A stretch of 64,000 nt of DNA, from NCBI RefSeq assembly GCF_014656135.1, contig NZ_BNBV01000012.1:1-64000 (forward strand), read 5' to 3'. The notes under the pieces were generated by a model. The model saw only the letters and a program-made list of their open reading frames with translations, did no database searches and was not told the origin of the DNA. A program made the translations under genes and the position numbers. Positions 1 to 9,697 of this stretch are shown piece after piece; position 1 is the stretch's first letter, and each line of letters opens with the position of its first letter. Source of the DNA: Streptomyces thermodiastaticus (GTDB taxonomy: Bacteria; Actinomycetota; Actinomycetes; Streptomycetales; Streptomycetaceae).

Positions 1-1
1 C

Positions 2-97
2 ACCTCCCTCAACGGCACGGGGGCCTCGTGCGTTGCGGACACAGATACCCTCACCCGATCGGTGACCACGTTGAAAAAGCTCATTGAAGATGAATAG
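2..97 (+). CDS. C-terminal end of an unknown upstream gene (partial)
   Basis: An open frame enters from the left edge and stops at TAG 95-97, giving 31 residues that end in TTLKKLIEDE. Only 18 bases separate it from the next start codon, so the two genes are probably one transcript. The fragment is too short to classify. A small downstream partner at such spacing is typical of a polymorphic-toxin C-terminus followed by its immunity gene, but that is inference from layout only. Confidence 0.4.
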   Translation, partial: TSLNGTGASCVADTDTLTRSVTTLKKLIEDE

Positions 98-115
98 ATA
101 AAAGGAGATTGTTGC

Positions 116-538
116 GTGGATCGTCGCACTCGATACTTCATGCGTGATGAGAAATTCAGGACTCCCGAATTCATCGGTCCTGCGGATCTAGAGGTCCTAG
201 GGGACTGGGTGACCGAGGACATCCAGCTTGTTCCATACGACATCCTGGAGGCGATCGATCTGGTAAGGCTGGCGCAGGCCAACCCTGATGCCGATCCGGA
301 GGAGCTGAGCGGGAATGCCTTCGCTGCCACTATCGGCCCGCAGGGTGTGACGATCGAGAACCACTTCGTGGAGGACATGCAGGGTGAGTTTTCTCTGGGT
401 ACGGTACTGGATGTCTTGCTCGACTTCTGGGACTACTGCGTGCCGGGGCGTCCGCGATATGTCGCTCCTGCTTGGGAAAGATATGTAAAGGAGAGCGGCC
501 GGGATCCGCTCGCAGGGCTTCGACAGGTCACAAACTGA
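116..538 (+). CDS. hypothetical acidic 140-residue protein, possible immunity protein
   Basis: I do not recognise this protein family. The GTG start at 116 is preceded by a strong ribosome site AAAGGAG (101-107) eight bases upstream. The product is acidic and soluble, without signal peptide or membrane segment, and is rich in Asp/Glu and aromatic residues (for example VLLDFWDYCV near residue 100). Base composition is clearly less GC-rich than the neighbouring core genes, and codons such as CGA, TTT and TCT are used freely, which suggests horizontal acquisition. Size, acidity and position directly behind a truncated gene fit an immunity protein for a polymorphic toxin, but no diagnostic motif is visible. 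It could equally be an unrelated orphan. Confidence 0.7.
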   Translation: MDRRTRYFMRDEKFRTPEFIGPADLEVLGDWVTEDIQLVPYDILEAIDLVRLAQANPDADPEELSGNAFAATIGPQGVTIENHFVEDMQGEFSLGTVLDVLLDFWDYCVPGRPRYVAPAWERYVKESGRDPLAGLRQVTN

Positions 539-574
539 TTCTGTTGCTCGAAGATTCTGGGGGTGTTCTAGGTG

Positions 575-600
575 AGCCGGCGTCCACGCGGGCGCCGGCT
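575..600 (+). terminator. hairpin downstream of the orphan gene
   Basis: Perfect 8-bp stem AGCCGGCG/CGCCGGCT with a 10-base loop, 37 bases after the stop at 538, without a U-tract, as is usual in Streptomyces. The remaining bases up to 798 hold no convincing gene; an ATG at 756 with an AAGGAG site opens only a 42-codon frame antisense to the end of the mannosyltransferase. Confidence 0.5.
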
Positions 601-798
601 GCTGCCTGCTTGTCGTGTCAGGTAAGCAGGTTTGCCCGGGCGATACCCATCACCGAACACACGCCACGGAAAGGTTACACACCGTAAACATGTGTGGGTG
701 TCTCTGAGTCGTTCGAGGGACACCGCAGCAGCCGCTGACGGCAACAAGGAGTGTGATGGCCCGGCTGCCGACCGGACCATCATGGTGCACCGGTCCGG

Positions 799-2562
799 CT
801 ACACCCACGTATCCAGCCACATCCTCGCCCGCCAGTCCTCGATCGGGATCGCGGTGCCGGTGTACAGCGGCCAGAAATAAATGAAGTTCCAGGCGATCAG
901 CAGGACCAGGACGCCCGCGCCGGTGGCGCCTGCCACGCGGCGGGTGTCACCGGCGCCGGGCGGGCCGAGGAGCGCACCGATCAGCATGGCCACGGCCAGG
1001 CACAGGAACGGCACGAAGACCACGGCGTAGAAGAAGAAGATCGTGCGCTCCTGGTACAGGAACCAGGGCAGATACCCGGCCGCCACACCGCAGGCGATGG
1101 CGCCCGCCCGCCAGTCGCGGCGGAAGAACCACCGCCACAGCACGTACACCAGCGCCGCGCACGCCGCCCACCACAGCATCGGGGTGCCCAGCGCGAGGAC
1201 CTCGCGGGCGCACTTGTCGCCGGCGTCGACCGGGCAGCCGTCCGTGCCGGGCGAGGGGGACTCGTAGAAGTACGACACCGGGCGGCCGTCGACGATCCAG
1301 CTCCACGGGTTGGACATGTAGGTGTGCGGCGAGGACAGGCCGACGTGGAACTCGTACACCTCGTGCTCGTAGTGCCACAGGCTGCGCAGCCAGTCCGGCA
1401 GGAAGGTCCAGTTCCCGCCCCGGCCCTCGGTGGCCGCCCAGTCGCGGAAGTAGCCGCCGGTGCCGTCGGCGGGGGAGAGGATCCAGCCCAGCCAGGACAG
1501 CAGGTACACGGCGAGCGCGACCGGGACCGTGGCCAGGAACGTGATCCCGGTGTCCCGCTTCAGCGCGGCCAGGTACGGCCGGTGGGCCCCCGCCACCCGG
1601 CGGGCGCCGGCGTCCCACAGCACGGCCATCACACAGAACGCGGCCAGGATGTACAGGCCGTTCCATTTGGTGCCGGCCGCCAGGCCCAGCAGCAGCCCGG
1701 CCGCCCACCGCCACGGCCGCCACCCCAGACGGGCGGTCTCCGCGACGTACGCGTCCGGCCGGAGCTGGCCGTCCGCGTCCACGGGCAGGGCGGCGGCCAG
1801 CCGCGCCCGGGAGCGGTCGCGGTCGATCAGCAGGCAGCCGAAGGCCGCCACCACGAAAAACATCAGCACTCCGTCGAGCAGCGAGGTGCGGCTCATCACG
1901 AAGTGCAGTCCGTCCACCGCCATCAGCGCGCCCGCCACACAGCCGAGGAACGTGGAGCGGAACAGGCGGCGGCCGATCCGGCACAGCAGCAGCACCGACA
2001 GCGTGCCGAGCAGCGCCGTCATGAAACGCCAGCCGAACGGGTCGAACCCGAACATCAGCTCGCCGAGACCGATCACGTATTTGCCGACCGGCGGGTGCAC
2101 CACGTACGCCGCGTCGTGCGGCACGGGGACGTGCCCACCCGTGCTCAGGATCAGGTCGTTGGCGTTCTTGTCCCAGTTGACCTCGAAGCCGCGGTGGACG
2201 AGCGCCCAGGCGTCCTTGGCGTAGTACGTCTCGTCGAATATGACCGCCTTCGGGCTGCCCAGGTGCCAGAACCGCAGCACGCCGGCCAGCAGCGTCACCA
2301 GCAGCGGCCCGCCCCAGCCCGCCCAGCGGGCCAGCCGGTCGCCGAGCCGCTGCGGCAGGCCGAGGGCCGCCCACAGCCGCGGGCCCGGCTGCGCGTACGG
2401 CGGCACCAGCCGGCCGGCGAGGCCGGCGTCGCGTGCGGGCCCCGCCGCGACGGGCCGGTGGCCGAAGCGGCGCAGCCGCCCCTGCCACGACGGCCGCCGC
2501 TCGTGGGGGGCCAGGTCCTTCCGGGTGTCCGTGGAGGACGCGGTACTGGTCACCCGCGCCAT
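799..2562 (-). CDS. pmt: dolichyl-phosphate-mannose--protein mannosyltransferase (GT39)
   Basis: Polytopic membrane enzyme that transfers mannose from polyprenyl-phosphate mannose to Ser/Thr of exported proteins (actinobacterial Pmt family). With ATG at 2562 it has 587 residues, the usual family size. After a basic cytoplasmic N-terminus of about 85 residues the first membrane segment (GGPLLVTLLAGVLRFWHLG) is followed by IFDETYYAKDAWAL; Asp110-Glu111 is the conserved acidic pair of the first extracytoplasmic loop. VHPPVGKYVIGLGELMFG and about ten further membrane segments follow, ending in NFIYFWPLYTG. The frame is open far upstream of 2562 but there it is antisense to rsmI, so that extension is not coding. 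It diverges from rsmI, 108 bases away, an arrangement I recall as conserved in Streptomyces. Confidence 0.93.
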   Translation of the reverse strand: MARVTSTASSTDTRKDLAPHERRPSWQGRLRRFGHRPVAAGPARDAGLAGRLVPPYAQPGPRLWAALGLPQRLGDRLARWAGWGGPLLVTLLAGVLRFWHLGSPKAVIFDETYYAKDAWALVHRGFEVNWDKNANDLILSTGGHVPVPHDAAYVVHPPVGKYVIGLGELMFGFDPFGWRFMTALLGTLSVLLLCRIGRRLFRSTFLGCVAGALMAVDGLHFVMSRTSLLDGVLMFFVVAAFGCLLIDRDRSRARLAAALPVDADGQLRPDAYVAETARLGWRPWRWAAGLLLGLAAGTKWNGLYILAAFCVMAVLWDAGARRVAGAHRPYLAALKRDTGITFLATVPVALAVYLLSWLGWILSPADGTGGYFRDWAATEGRGGNWTFLPDWLRSLWHYEHEVYEFHVGLSSPHTYMSNPWSWIVDGRPVSYFYESPSPGTDGCPVDAGDKCAREVLALGTPMLWWAACAALVYVLWRWFFRRDWRAGAIACGVAAGYLPWFLYQERTIFFFYAVVFVPFLCLAVAMLIGALLGPPGAGDTRRVAGATGAGVLVLLIAWNFIYFWPLYTGTAIPIEDWRARMWLDTWV

Positions 2563-2670
2563 GGTAGGGAACCGTGCTGTGCGAGTCCCGTGCTCCGCCC
2601 TCACCGGCCGGATGCGCGTCCGGCACCGGCCGTGCCGTAAGGCCCCGGACGGCTTGAGAGGATGAGGGAC

Positions 2671-3516
2671 GTGACTGGAACCCTTGTCTTGGCGGGCACC
2701 CCCATCGGCGACGTCCAGGACGCGCCGCCCCGGCTCGCCGCGGAGCTGGCCGAGGCGGACGTGGTGGCCGCGGAGGACACCCGGCGGCTGAAGCGGCTCG
2801 CGCAGGCCCTCGGCGTCACCCCGCGCGGGCGCGTGGTGTCGTACTTCGAGGGCAACGAGTCCGCCCGCACCCCGGAGCTGGTCCAGGAGCTGCTGGGCGG
2901 GGCACGGGTGCTGCTGGTGACGGACGCGGGCATGCCGTCGGTGTCCGACCCCGGCTACCGGCTGGTCGCCGCGGCCGTGGCCGAGGACGTCCGGGTCACC
3001 GCCGTGCCCGGCCCGTCCGCGGTGCTCACCGCGCTGGCACTGTCCGGGCTGCCGGTCGACCGCTTCTGTTTCGAGGGGTTCCTGCCGCGCAAGGCGGGCG
3101 AGCGGCTCTCCCGGCTCAAGGAGATCGCCGAGGAGCGGCGCACGCTCGTCTTCTTCGAGTCCCCGCACCGCATCGAGGACACGCTCGCGGCGATGGCCGA
3201 GGTGTTCGGCGCCGGCCGGCGCGCCGCCGTGTGCCGCGAGCTGACCAAGACGTACGAGGAGGTACGGCGCGGCGGGCTCGGCGAGCTGACGGCCTGGGCC
3301 GCCGAAGGGGTCCGCGGCGAGATCACCGTGGTGGTCGAGGGCGCGCCCGAGAAGAAGCCCGAGGAGATCGACGCGGCCGAGCTGGTGCGGCGGGTCCGTG
3401 CCCGCGAGGAGGCCGGCGAACGCCGCAAGGAGGCCATCGCGGCGGTCGCGGCCGAGGCCGGGCTGCCGAAGCGGGAGGTCTTCGACGCGGTGGTGGCGGC
3501 CAAGCACGCGGGGTGA
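2671..3516 (+). CDS. rsmI: 16S rRNA (cytidine(1402)-2'-O)-methyltransferase
   Basis: RsmI methylates the 2'-OH of C1402 in the decoding centre of 16S rRNA with SAM. The tetrapyrrole-methylase fold is recognised from TLVLAGTPIGDVQDAP at the N-terminus, AAEDTRRLKRL, and the SAM-loop motif VTDAGMPSVSDPGYRLV; PGPSAVLTALALSGLPVD and FEGFLPRK follow. I prefer GTG at 2671 (281 residues), which has GAGAGGA eight bases upstream; the in-frame ATG at 2662 adds three residues but has no spaced ribosome site. The Glu/Arg/Lys-rich C-terminus is typical of actinobacteria. It diverges from the mannosyltransferase gene. Confidence 0.95.
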   Translation: MTGTLVLAGTPIGDVQDAPPRLAAELAEADVVAAEDTRRLKRLAQALGVTPRGRVVSYFEGNESARTPELVQELLGGARVLLVTDAGMPSVSDPGYRLVAAAVAEDVRVTAVPGPSAVLTALALSGLPVDRFCFEGFLPRKAGERLSRLKEIAEERRTLVFFESPHRIEDTLAAMAEVFGAGRRAAVCRELTKTYEEVRRGGLGELTAWAAEGVRGEITVVVEGAPEKKPEEIDAAELVRRVRAREEAGERRKEAIAAVAAEAGLPKREVFDAVVAAKHAG

Positions 3517-3877
3517 GGACCGGCGAGGTCGCTGGTCGTCCTGAGCCGGGCCGGGGCGTGCGCCAGGGGAGCGCGGCGTGATGCCTGAGCCGGCGGGTGG
3601 GGCGCTGTGCGGCCGCTGCGCGGCGCAGGCGCCGTGAAGGGGCTCACAGCTGCTCTGAGCAGGGCGTATCCCGTCTGAGCGGGCGCCCCAAGCGCGGGCA
3701 AAGCCCCGTTTCCGGACGGCAAAGCGGCAGCCGCCGTCCGGGGCGTCCGGGCAAGCACGGCCCAAATCGCCGCCAACACTCGACAGGTCGGCTGCGCCTG
3801 GCCCGGCGCGGTCGTCCACTGGAGCGCGGGGAGACGCACCGCCACCCCCATCTCCAGCGGCAACGTGAGGAGCCGGT
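3517..3877 (+). other. 361-base gene-free stretch after rsmI
   Basis: No convincing coding sequence. It contains a perfect 9-bp hairpin, CCGGACGGC 3712-3720 against GCCGTCCGG 3733-3741 with a 12-base loop, a possible terminator or 5'-UTR element of the next gene. The long minus-strand frame through this stretch continues antisense through rsmI and has no ribosome site. Confidence 0.5.
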
Positions 3878-4324
3878 ATGAGCGAGATCACCGGACGGGC
3901 CGGTCACCGGCAGGCGGCGGACGCCGTCGTCGAGGAGTCCTACTCCTTCGCCTGCATGCGCTGCGGGCACGGATGGGAGCAGACCTTCCAGATAGAGCAC
4001 TACACCGACGCCGACGGCAACGCGTTCGTGGTGTGGGTGGCCGACGGCCGTGTCGTGCCGTCGCCGCTGAGCCGGCCCGCCTGCCGCAATTGCGACGGCC
4101 ACCTGGTGCGGATCATGCGCCCGGGCAGGGTGGCCCGCGCGCAGAGCCACCTGCACAGTCATCCGCACGAGGACGAGAACCGGTGGCAGCGCCCCGTGGC
4201 GTCCGCGGCGGACCCGGCGTCCAGGGCCGCGTCCGGCAAGGAGGCGACGGCCCGCGAGCCCGGGGAGCACCACCACTGGCACCTGTCGGACCTGCTGCAT
4301 CCGTTCCACCGCAAGGCCGGCTGA
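3878..4324 (+). CDS. hypothetical zinc-ribbon-like protein with His-rich tail
   Basis: The 148-residue soluble protein has two Cys pairs, CMRCGHGW (near residue 26) and CRNCDGHLVRIM (near residue 70), spaced like a zinc ribbon. Between them lies EQTFQIEHYTDADGNAFVVWV. The C-terminus is rich in His (HLHSHPHEDE and HHHWHLSDLLHPFHRK), a possible second metal site. ATG 3878 follows GAGGAG in 'gtgaggagccggt'. I recall conserved hypothetical homologues at this place in Streptomyces but no function. It ends 71 bases before tatD, which has its own promoter. Confidence 0.8.
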   Translation: MSEITGRAGHRQAADAVVEESYSFACMRCGHGWEQTFQIEHYTDADGNAFVVWVADGRVVPSPLSRPACRNCDGHLVRIMRPGRVARAQSHLHSHPHEDENRWQRPVASAADPASRAASGKEATAREPGEHHHWHLSDLLHPFHRKAG

Positions 4325-4382
4325 CCGGCAACGCCGACCGGATGGGGAGCCGTGCGGGAGCGGGCGGCGCCGGCGCCTTCCG

Positions 4383-4388
4383 TAGGAT
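4383..4388 (+). promoter_or_regulatory. -10 element for leaderless tatD
   Basis: TAGGAT lies seven bases before the tatD ATG (4396), and no ribosome site is present between them. This spacing is the signature of leaderless transcription, common in Streptomyces. Confidence 0.55.
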
Positions 4389-4395
4389 CGGGGGT

Positions 4396-5283
4396 ATGCC
4401 TTCGAACGCCGACAAGGCCGACAAGAACGCGGCGCCCCCGCTCCCCGAGCCCCTGAGGACACCGGTCGCCGACTCCCACACCCACCTCGACATGCAGCTG
4501 GGCACCGTGGAGGAGCAGCTGGCCAAGGCGGCGTCGGTGGGCGTGACCACGGTCGTGCAGGTCGGATGCGACCTGGCCGGCTCGCGCTGGGCCGCCGAGA
4601 CCGCGAAGGCGCACCCGAACGTCCACGCCGCGGTCGCCCTGCATCCCAACGAGGCACCGCGCATCGTCCACGGCGACCCCGACGGATGGTCCCGGCAGGG
4701 CGCCCGGGAGCCCGGCGGGACGGCGGCCCTGGACGAGGCGCTCGCCGAGATCGACCGGCTCGCCGCCCTGCCCGAGGTCAAGGGCGTGGGCGAGAGCGGC
4801 CTCGACTACTTCCGCACCGGCCCGGAGGGCATACAGGCCCAGGAGCAGTCCTTCCGCGCCCACATCGAGATCGCCAAACGGCACGGCAAGACCCTGGTCA
4901 TCCACGACCGCGAGGCCCACGCCGACGTCCTGCGCATCCTGAAGGAGGAGGGCGCCCCCGAGCGCACGGTGTTCCACTGCTACTCCGGCGACGCGGAGAT
5001 GGCCGAGGTGTGCGCCCGCGCCGGCTACTTCATGTCCTTCGCCGGGAACGTCACCTTCAAGAACGCGCAGAACCTGCGGGACGCGCTCGCCGTGGCCCCG
5101 CTGGAGCTGGTGCTGGTGGAGACCGACGCGCCGTTCCTGACCCCGGCACCGTTCCGCGGGCGGCCCAACGCGCCGTACCTGATCCCGGTCACCTTGCGCG
5201 CCATGGCCGAGGTGCGGGGGGTCGACGAGGACACGATGGCCGCGGCCCTGGCCGCCAACACGGCCCGCGCCTTCGGCTACTGA
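4396..5283 (+). CDS. tatD: TatD family metal-dependent hydrolase/DNase
   Basis: Amidohydrolase-fold TIM barrel. Metal ligands are visible: DSHTHLDM (the HxH on strand 1), the Glu in GVGESGLDYF, the His in LVIHDREAH and in TVFHCYSG, and the Asp in LVETDAPFLTP. TatD proteins act as 3'-5' exonucleases or D-amino-acyl hydrolases; the substrate here is not shown by sequence. With ATG 4396 the protein has 295 residues, slightly long because of a polar N-terminal extension. The actinobacterial order tatD-rpfB-rsmA-ispE is modified here: the rpf gene is missing. Confidence 0.93.
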   Translation: MPSNADKADKNAAPPLPEPLRTPVADSHTHLDMQLGTVEEQLAKAASVGVTTVVQVGCDLAGSRWAAETAKAHPNVHAAVALHPNEAPRIVHGDPDGWSRQGAREPGGTAALDEALAEIDRLAALPEVKGVGESGLDYFRTGPEGIQAQEQSFRAHIEIAKRHGKTLVIHDREAHADVLRILKEEGAPERTVFHCYSGDAEMAEVCARAGYFMSFAGNVTFKNAQNLRDALAVAPLELVLVETDAPFLTPAPFRGRPNAPYLIPVTLRAMAEVRGVDEDTMAAALAANTARAFGY

Positions 5284-5424
5284 CGCGGCACTCCGCGCCT
5301 TCGGCTGTGTGCCGGGGCGCCCATGACTGCTGACGGGCTCGCCCGGCGTTGCAGTACAGGCGCCGGGGGAACGCACCGGGCGGCCCCGGTGACCGGCCGA
5401 GGCGGTTCCTGCCGGGGCGGTCCC

Positions 5425-5455
5425 GGGCGGGCGGCGCCGCCCGCCCCCGTACCCT
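5425..5455 (+). promoter_or_regulatory. GC palindrome and -10 for leaderless rsmA
   Basis: A perfect 22-base palindrome (5425-5446, arms GGGCGGGCGGC / GCCGCCCGCCC with no loop) is followed at once by a -10 box TACCCT (5450-5455) six bases before the rsmA GTG (5462). No ribosome site is present, so rsmA is probably leaderless. The palindrome may end tatD transcription or act as an operator. Confidence 0.45.
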
Positions 5456-5461
5456 TGTGCC

Positions 5462-6352
5462 GTGAGCAGCCCCACCCCCGACGCCCTGCTGGGCCCCGCC
5501 GACGTCCGTGAGCTGGCGGCAGCCCTCGGCGTACGCCCCACCAAGCAGCGCGGCCAGAACTTCGTCATCGACGCGAACACCGTCCGCCGCATCGTCCGCA
5601 CCGCCGATGTCCGCCCCGAGGACGTGGTCGTCGAGGTCGGGCCGGGGCTCGGCTCCCTCACTCTGGCCCTGCTGGAGGTCGCCGGCCACGTCACCGCCGT
5701 GGAGATCGACGGCGTGCTGGCGGCCGCGCTGCCCGCGACCGTGGCGGCGCGCATGCCCGGCCGCGCCGACCGGTTCGCGCTGGTCCACTCCGACGCCCTG
5801 CACGTCACCGAGTTGCCCGGCCCCGCCCCGACCGCGCTGGTCGCCAACCTGCCCTACAACGTCGCCGTGCCCGTGCTGCTGCACATGCTCGACACCTTCC
5901 CGAGCATCGAGCGCACCCTCGTCATGGTGCAGTCGGAGGTCGCCGACCGGCTGTCCGCCGCCCCCGGCTCCAAGGTGTACGGGGTGCCGTCGGTCAAGGC
6001 CGCCTGGTACGCCGATGTCAAGCGGGCCGGGGCCATCGGCCGCAACGTCTTCTGGCCCGCGCCGAACGTCGACAGCGGCCTGGTGTCGCTGGTGCGGCGC
6101 ACCGAGCCGGTCAAGACCACGGCCACCAAGGACGAGGTCTTCGCCGTCGTCGACGCCGCCTTCGCGCAGCGCCGCAAGACCCTGCGCGCCGCGCTGGCCG
6201 GCTGGGCCGGGTCGGCGGCGGCCGCCGAGGCGGCGCTCGTGGCCGCCGGTGTCTCGCCGCAGGCGCGGGGCGAGGCGCTGACGGTGCAGGAGTTCGCGCG
6301 CATCGCAGAGCACGCGCCCATCGCGGAGCACAAGGAGCCCGGAAACCAGTGA
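5462..6352 (+). CDS. rsmA: 16S rRNA (adenine(1518)-N6/adenine(1519)-N6)-dimethyltransferase
   Basis: KsgA/RsmA dimethylates two adjacent adenosines in the 3' hairpin of 16S rRNA during 30S maturation. Motifs: [20 protein letters not shown] (N-terminal rRNA-binding stretch), [16 protein letters not shown] (SAM motif I), [12 protein letters not shown] (motif II) and [17 protein letters not shown] (the catalytic N-L-P-Y). The C-terminal domain ends in [19 protein letters not shown] 5462 gives 296 residues. The stop overlaps the ispE start by four bases (GTGA), so the two are translationally coupled. Confidence 0.97.
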   Translation: MSSPTPDALLGPADVRELAAALGVRPTKQRGQNFVIDANTVRRIVRTADVRPEDVVVEVGPGLGSLTLALLEVAGHVTAVEIDGVLAAALPATVAARMPGRADRFALVHSDALHVTELPGPAPTALVANLPYNVAVPVLLHMLDTFPSIERTLVMVQSEVADRLSAAPGSKVYGVPSVKAAWYADVKRAGAIGRNVFWPAPNVDSGLVSLVRRTEPVKTTATKDEVFAVVDAAFAQRRKTLRAALAGWAGSAAAAEAALVAAGVSPQARGEALTVQEFARIAEHAPIAEHKEPGNQ

Positions 6353-7242
6353 GCGTCACCGTCCGTGTCCCGGCCAAGGTCAACGTCCAGCTCGCGGTGG
6401 GCGCCGCCCGCCCCGACGGCTTCCACGACCTGGCGAACGTCTTCCTGGCGGTCGGCCTGTACGACGAGGTCACCGTCACCGAGTCCGACGAGCTGCGCGT
6501 GACCTGCGAGGGCCCGGACGCCGGCCAGGTCCCGCTGGACCGGACGAACCTCGCCGCCCGCGCGGCGCTGAAGCTCGCCGAGCGCCACGGCCGCAGCCCC
6601 GCCGTGCACATCCACATCGCCAAGGACATCCCCGTGGCCGGCGGCATGGCGGGCGGCAGCGCGGACGGCGCGGGCGCCCTGGTGGCCTGCGACGCGCTGT
6701 GGGGCACCGGCGCCTCGCGCGAGGAGCTGCTGGACATCTGCGCCGAGCTGGGCAGCGACGTGCCGTTCAGCCTGGTCGGCGGGGCCGCGCTGGGCACCGG
6801 GCGCGGGGAGCGGCTGGAGCCGCTTCAGGTGGGCGGCACCTTCCACTGGGTGTTCGCCCTCGCCGACGGCGGGCTGTCCACCCCGGCGGTGTACGGCGAG
6901 TTCGACCGTCTGACGGCCGGACGGAACGTCCCCGAGCCCCAGGCCTCGCCCGAGCTGCTGGCCGCGCTGGCCAAGGGCGACGTGGACGCGCTGGCGGCGA
7001 CGGTCTCCAACGATCTGCAGCCCGCGGCCCTGTCCCTGTTCCCGTCGCTGACCGGAACCCTGCGGGCCGGACGCGAGGCCGGTGCGCTGGCCGCGCTGGT
7101 CTCCGGATCGGGGCCGACCACGGCGTTCCTGGTCCGGGACGCCGACGCGGCGGACACGGTGGCCCGGGCGCTGCTCGCCTCCGGCACCTGCCGGTCGGTG
7201 CGCACGGCAGCCGGCCCGGCGGCAGGCGCGACGCTTGTGTGA
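6349..7242 (+). CDS. ispE: 4-(cytidine 5'-diphospho)-2-C-methyl-D-erythritol kinase
   Basis: GHMP-family kinase of the MEP isoprenoid pathway; it phosphorylates CDP-methylerythritol with ATP. Visible motifs are [14 protein letters not shown], the glycine loop [17 protein letters not shown], and C-terminal [16 protein letters not shown]. At 297 residues it has normal length. It starts with GTG inside the rsmA stop, forming a coupled pair. A 20-base segment covering the stop codon is repeated just downstream (7239-7292). Confidence 0.96.
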   Translation: MSVTVRVPAKVNVQLAVGAARPDGFHDLANVFLAVGLYDEVTVTESDELRVTCEGPDAGQVPLDRTNLAARAALKLAERHGRSPAVHIHIAKDIPVAGGMAGGSADGAGALVACDALWGTGASREELLDICAELGSDVPFSLVGGAALGTGRGERLEPLQVGGTFHWVFALADGGLSTPAVYGEFDRLTAGRNVPEPQASPELLAALAKGDVDALAATVSNDLQPAALSLFPSLTGTLRAGREAGALAALVSGSGPTTAFLVRDADAADTVARALLASGTCRSVRTAAGPAAGATLV

Positions 7243-7292
7243 GGCCGCCGGCCCTCTGGGCACACCGGTCACGTGAGGCCGCCGGCCTTCTG
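7239..7292 (+). repeat. 20-base direct repeat across the ispE stop codon
   Basis: The 20 bases 7239-7258 (beginning GTGAGGCCGCCGG) recur at 7273-7292 with a single C/T difference, 34 bases apart. The first copy contains the ispE stop codon. This looks like a small local duplication next to the truncated Uma2 remnant. Confidence 0.6.
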
Positions 7293-7487
7293 AGGGCAGC
7301 ACTCCTGCGAGGCGGCTGGACGTAGCGCTGCGGGCTCACGAGGACCAGGCTCCCGTCGATCAGCTCGGTGTGCGGCGGGAGATCCGGCATCGTGAGCAGA
7401 TCGTCGACGGTGTAGCCGTCCATCGGGGGGCATGCGCCATCCGGACTGCTCAGCATGCTCGGCCGTCATGGTTCCTTCCAGGGACAA
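7269..7487 (-). pseudogene. Uma2-type (DUF820) protein remnant, truncated and frameshifted
   Basis: The minus frame from 7475 reads MTAEHAEQSGWRMPP; the continuation typical of Streptomyces Uma2 proteins, MDGYTVDDLLTMPDLPPHTE and LIDGSLVLVSPQ, lies in another frame, joined at a run of six C (minus strand, around 7430). Five C would restore one frame. After VSPQR the family similarity ends, so only about the first 45 of roughly 190 residues survive and the PD-(D/E)xK-like core is gone. The gene cannot make a functional protein. The exact left limit is uncertain. Confidence 0.6.
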
Positions 7488-7624
7488 CAGCCTGGCGCCT
7501 GCCCTCCACGGTGGCGGCGCATCACACCCGCGTCACCACGAAGAGTGACGATCCCCTCGCGCGTCGCCCGCGCCCCCCGAGGCCCTACGCTTGAAGGCTG
7601 TCCCACCCCCGGCTCAGGAGCGAC

Positions 7625-9451
<1,827 letters not shown>

Positions 9452-9586
9452 CCCCCGAAGACGCGTGAAGGCCGGCGCGTGCGCCGCGTGAAGGGGGCGT
9501 GAAGGACCGTAACGGGGCCATCACGACCCGGTCCGCGCCCGGGCACAGGCGTGGTCACAGCCGGTGGGCCGTCGGTCACGGGTGAT

Positions 9587-9697
9587 ATGAAGGACGCGTT
9601 GGAGAACTGTCCGATTTCGATGAGCAGTACGACTCTGGGTCCTTCGCGAACCTCAGGGCGTGGCGAAAAATCAGTGAACGAGGGGGAAACGCGCTGA
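9587..9697 (+). CDS. possible 36-codon ORF coupled to the propeller gene
   Basis: ATG 9587 opens a frame of 36 residues (MKDALENCPISMSSTTLGPS at the start) whose TGA 9695-9697 overlaps the next ATG (9697) by one base, the typical geometry of translational coupling. Third-codon positions are not GC-rich, which argues against ordinary coding sequence, and no ribosome site is visible. It may be a leader peptide or simply the 5'-UTR. Confidence 0.25.
   Translation: MKDALENCPISMSSTTLGPSRTSGRGEKSVNEGETR

Noticed and set aside
756..883. 42-codon frame with an AAGGAG site after the orphan gene
   Set aside because: It lies mostly antisense to the end of the mannosyltransferase gene and has no recognisable feature; a chance frame is likelier.
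799..3891. A 1030-codon minus-strand frame reaching far upstream of the mannosyltransferase
   Set aside because: Everything upstream of 2562 is antisense to rsmI, a clear gene; the excess is the usual GC-rich shadow frame.
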